A stretch of 64,000 nt of DNA, taken from the NCBI RefSeq assembly GCF_000022145.1, contig NC_011891.1, positions 1,624,001 to 1,688,000 of the forward strand, in the 5' to 3' direction. Both the position numbers and the translations under genes were made by a program. Shown piece by piece: positions 61,397-64,000 of this stretch. Numbering within the stretch: position 1 is the stretch's first letter; the number at the start of each line of letters is the position of its first letter. The notes under the pieces are model-generated. The model saw only the letters and a program-made list of their open reading frames with translations. It had not been told where the DNA came from and made no database searches. The DNA comes from Anaeromyxobacter dehalogenans 2CP-1 (GTDB taxonomy: Bacteria > Myxococcota > Myxococcia > Myxococcales > Anaeromyxobacteraceae).

Positions 61397-63583
61397 ATGC
61401 GCATCGCCCTGACCCACAACCTCCGGATCTCGGACTCCGAGGAGGAAGCCGAGTTCGACACCCGCGAGACGGTGGACGCGCTCGCCGGCGCCATCGAGCG
61501 GCTCGGCCACCGCGTCGAGCGCATCGAGGTCTCCGGCCCGGCGTCGCGCACGGTGACGCGCCTCGAGGCCTTCGGGCCGGACCTCATCTTCAACACCGCC
61601 GAGGGCCGGCGCGGCCGCTTCCGCGAGGCGTTCTTCCCGGCGCTGTTCGACGAGCTGGGCATGCCGTACACCGGCTCGGACGCGTACGCGCTCTCGGTGA
61701 CCCTCGACAAGCAGCTCACCAAGCTGGTGCTGGCCCAGAAGGGCGTCCGGACGCCGCGCTGGCAGTACGTCGAGGAGCCCTGGCAGCTGCAGGTGAACGC
61801 GCTCCGCTACCCGGTCATCGTGAAGCCCAACTTCGAGGGCAGCTCGAAGGGCATCACCCAGGACTCGGTGGTGGACGATCCCATGCGCCTGCACGAGGTG
61901 GTGCAGGACGGGCTGGCGCGCTACCCGGCGGGCCTGCTGGTGGAGGAGTTCGTGGTCGGGCGCGACCTGACCGTCCCGTTCCTGGAGGCGGCCGCGCCGG
62001 AGCGGCACGGCGTGCTCCAGCCGGTCGAGTACGTCATCGACCCCGCCGTCACCGCCGGCCGCAAGTACGCGATCTACGACTACGAGCTGAAGACGAAGCT
62101 CGACCAGGCGGTGTCGGTGCGCGCGCCCGCGAAGGTGAAGCGCGCCCAGGCAGAGCGGATCCAGCAGCTCTGCGAGACCGTCTACCGCGAGCTCGGCATC
62201 CGCGACCTGGGGCGCATCGACCTGCGCCTCGGCGACGACGGCGAGCTCTACTTCCTCGAGATCAACGCGCTCCCCTCGCTGGAGCCCGGGGCCGGCATCT
62301 ACGCGGCCGCCGCGCTGGAGGGGCTGCACGAGGACGCGGTGCTCGGGGCCGTCATCCAGAGCGCGGTGCAGCGCTGGAACATCGTGGACAAGAGCGCCCG
62401 GCGAGGGCGGCCCCGCCGCACCGAGCGGCTCAAGGTCGGCTTCAGCTTCAACGTGAAGCGCGTCACCCCCGATCCCGGCGGCGAGCAGGACGAGGAGGCG
62501 GAGTACGACTCGCCGAAGACGCTCCAGGCCATCCGCGAGGCCATCGCGAGCTGGGGCCACGAGGTGGTGGACCTCGAGGCGACCCAGGACCTGCCGCTGC
62601 AGCTCGTGTCCACGCCGGTCGACGTGGTCTTCAACATCGCCGAGGGCTTCAAGGGGCGCAGCCGCGAGTCGCAGGTGCCGTCCCTGCTCGAGCTGCTCGA
62701 CATCCCCTACACCGGCTCGGATCCGGCGGCGCTGTCGGTCTCGCTCGACAAGGCGCTCGCGAAGCGCATGGTGCGCACCCACGGGATCCTCACCCCCGAC
62801 TACCTGGTGCTGAACACCGGCAACGAGCGGCTGCCGCGCGAGCTGACCTTCCCGCTCATCGTGAAGCCGGTGGCGGAGGGCACGTCGAAGGGCGTCACGC
62901 GGAAGTCGGTGGTCCGGGACGAGCCCGAGCTGCGCGAGGTGGCCCGGGAGCTCATCGCGAAGTACCGCCAGCCGGCGCTGGCGGAGGGCTACGTCTCCGG
63001 CCGCGAGTTCACCGTCGGGCTGCTGGGCGAGCGGCGGCCGCGGGTGCTCCCGCCCATGGAGATCGTGTTCCTCGACGCGAAGGACCCCACGCCCATCTAC
63101 TCGTTCGAGATGAAGCAGGACTGGAACGAGCGGATCCGCTACGAGGTGCCGGCGAAGCTCACGCCGCGCGAGCTGGAGCGCCTGGAGAAGGCGGCGCGCG
63201 AGTGCTTCACCGCGCTCGGCTGCCGCGACGTGGCGCGGCTCGACTTCCGCATGGACGCCGAGGGGCGGATCCACTTCATCGAGTGCAACCCGCTCCCCGG
63301 CCTGGCCCCCGGCTGGTCGGACCTCGTGCTCATCGCGCAGGCCGCCGGCATGGACTACCGCGCGCTCATCGGCGAGATCCTCTCGTTCGCGATCCGGCGG
63401 TACCAGGAGCGCGAGCGCGAGCGCGAGCGGGCCCGCCGCGCGCAGGCCGCGGCCGAGCGCGAGGCGCTGGCGACGGCGGCGCAGGGGAACGGCGCGCCCG
63501 GCGCGGAGGCGCCCGCCGGCGGGAACGGCGGCTCGGGCGGCGAGGCTGGCGAGCGGCGGCCGCAGGCGCCGCACCGGCACTGA
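61397..63583 (+). CDS. Tandem D-Ala-D-Ala ligase-like ATP-grasp protein
   Basis: The 728-residue protein contains two complete D-alanine-D-alanine-ligase-like units. The first (about 1-330) has IFNTAEGRRGRFREAFFPAL, MPYTGSDAYALSVTLDKQLT, VIVKPNFEGSSKGI and FLEINALPSLEPG. The second (about 345-675) has FNIAEGFKGRSRES, IPYTGSDPAALSVSLDKALA, LIVKPVAEGTSKGV and FIECNPLPGLAPG. Both keep the ATP-binding lysine and the Glu-x-Asn metal ligands, so both may be active. A charged coil (RYQERERERERARRAQAAAE) and Gly-rich tail follow. A canonical ligase is about 310-370 residues. Substrate is unknown: peptide-bond formation between amino or hydroxy acids is the inferred chemistry. Confidence 0.87.
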   Translation: MRIALTHNLRISDSEEEAEFDTRETVDALAGAIERLGHRVERIEVSGPASRTVTRLEAFGPDLIFNTAEGRRGRFREAFFPALFDELGMPYTGSDAYALSVTLDKQLTKLVLAQKGVRTPRWQYVEEPWQLQVNALRYPVIVKPNFEGSSKGITQDSVVDDPMRLHEVVQDGLARYPAGLLVEEFVVGRDLTVPFLEAAAPERHGVLQPVEYVIDPAVTAGRKYAIYDYELKTKLDQAVSVRAPAKVKRAQAERIQQLCETVYRELGIRDLGRIDLRLGDDGELYFLEINALPSLEPGAGIYAAAALEGLHEDAVLGAVIQSAVQRWNIVDKSARRGRPRRTERLKVGFSFNVKRVTPDPGGEQDEEAEYDSPKTLQAIREAIASWGHEVVDLEATQDLPLQLVSTPVDVVFNIAEGFKGRSRESQVPSLLELLDIPYTGSDPAALSVSLDKALAKRMVRTHGILTPDYLVLNTGNERLPRELTFPLIVKPVAEGTSKGVTRKSVVRDEPELREVARELIAKYRQPALAEGYVSGREFTVGLLGERRPRVLPPMEIVFLDAKDPTPIYSFEMKQDWNERIRYEVPAKLTPRELERLEKAARECFTALGCRDVARLDFRMDAEGRIHFIECNPLPGLAPGWSDLVLIAQAAGMDYRALIGEILSFAIRRYQERERERERARRAQAAAEREALATAAQGNGAPGAEAPAGGNGGSGGEAGERRPQAPHRH

Positions 63584-63677
63584 TCTCGCGGCGCCGCGCC
63601 CCGGCGGGAGCCCCGCGGCAGGACCGCCCATCCGCGCCCCGGCGGGATTTCCGCTTCGCCCGGGGCCGCGGGTGGCG

Positions 63678-63689
63678 TAAGTCTTTCGC
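63678..63689 (+). promoter_or_regulatory. Leaderless-type -10-like element before the P1 peptidase gene
   Basis: TAAGTC (63678-63683) ends six bases before the ATG, with no ribosome-binding site between. It matches the TAnnnT pattern in only the first positions, so it is the weakest of the group. Confidence 0.3.
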
Positions 63690-64000
63690 ATGCCCGAGAC
63701 CGCACCGACCGAGCCGCGCTGCCGCGCCCGCGACCTGGGCATCTCGCTGGGCCGCTACAAGCCGGGCCGCTGGAACGCCATCACCGACGTGGCCGGGGTG
63801 CGCGTCGGCCACTCCACCGTGACCCGCGGGGCCGGGCCGCTCCGCGTCGGCAAGGGGCCGGTCCGCACCGGCGTCACCGCCATCCTCCCCAACCCCACCA
63901 ACGTGTTCGAGGACCGGGTGGTCGGCGGTGGCTTCGTGCTGAACGGCGCCGGCGAGGTCTCGGGGATGACCCAGCTCCTGGAGTGGGGGCTGGTGGAGAC
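63690..64000 (+). CDS. P1-family (DmpA-type) peptidase, partial, C-terminus outside window
   Basis: The visible 103 codons match the N-terminus of P1-family aminopeptidases, self-processing enzymes that include the D-/L-aminopeptidase DmpA and beta-peptidases: RDLGISLGRYKPGRWNAITD, VAGVRVGHSTV, GPVRTGVTAILP and GFVLNGAGEVSGMTQLLEWG. The ATG at 63690 starts the family-typical region. The nucleophile lies beyond the window. It follows the tandem ligase gene by 106 bases on the same strand. Confidence 0.87.
   Translation, partial: MPETAPTEPRCRARDLGISLGRYKPGRWNAITDVAGVRVGHSTVTRGAGPLRVGKGPVRTGVTAILPNPTNVFEDRVVGGGFVLNGAGEVSGMTQLLEWGLVE

Overview
The window is very G+C-rich (roughly three quarters G+C), densely coding, and its genes strongly suggest a myxobacterium of the Anaeromyxobacter type (inferred from gene content and protein style; no database search was possible). 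Signs are HRDVSPHN-type Ser/Thr kinases with a PEGA tail, a secreted protein ending in a MYXO-CTERM-like Cys-Gly/hydrophobic/Arg tail, an Anaeromyxobacter-style HNH endonuclease, and a heme gene cluster with a CcsA/HemX-like gene. No tRNA, rRNA, CRISPR array, insertion sequence or prophage was recognised.

Layout. 1-6.6 kb: maf and a PpiD-like foldase on the minus strand, divergent from the rod-shape operon mreC-mreD-mrdA-rodA. 6.7-12.2 kb: trxA, then a small conserved protein, a CcsA-like protein and hemA-hemC-hemD. 12.2-20 kb: truD, tatA, small proteins, a PHP-domain protein with an odd tail, an HNH nuclease, a lipoprotein, a KGG-repeat protein, a B12-dependent ribonucleotide reductase and a deleted AraC regulator. 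20.1-24.2 kb (minus): a four-gene operon of two iron-sulfur flavoproteins, proC and a lipoprotein. 24.3-31.1 kb: a phosphomutase-like enzyme, a secreted TldD-like protease pair, and a nucleotide-sugar dehydrogenase with a heparinase-like lyase. 31.5-37.5 kb: an RsbRD-like domain protein, a DUF4091 surface protein, a Ser/Thr kinase, a MerR regulator and a sigma-region-4-like regulator. 37.6-43.4 kb: purH, purD-purE and lptF-lptG. 43.4-57.4 kb: a surface-glycan locus with an O-antigen ligase-like protein, an ABC exporter, two GT-C-like proteins, two multi-domain glycosyltransferases, a GT2 and a polyprenyl-phosphate sugar transferase. 57.4-64 kb: tsaC, a DUF1015 protein, hemB, DUF4177 and RDD proteins, a tandem D-Ala-D-Ala ligase-like fusion, and the start of a P1-family peptidase.

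How the genes work together. hemA/C/D and hemB supply tetrapyrrole synthesis. mreCD-mrdA-rodA, lptFG and the glycan locus build the envelope. purH/D/E belong to de novo purine synthesis. Many genes overlap by 4 bases (ATGA, GTGA or TTGA), marking translationally coupled operons. Several genes that open a unit have a TAnnnT-like -10 element only 5-8 bases before the start codon, which suggests leaderless mRNAs.

The observations I find most worth following are the tandem D-Ala-D-Ala ligase-like protein beside a DmpA-type peptidase, the flavoprotein/proC operon with a relocated [2Fe-2S] domain, the cysteine-cluster regulator paired with a MerR protein, the PHP protein that has lost a metal-ligand Asp and gained a Gly/Arg/His tail, and the fused glycosyltransferases.
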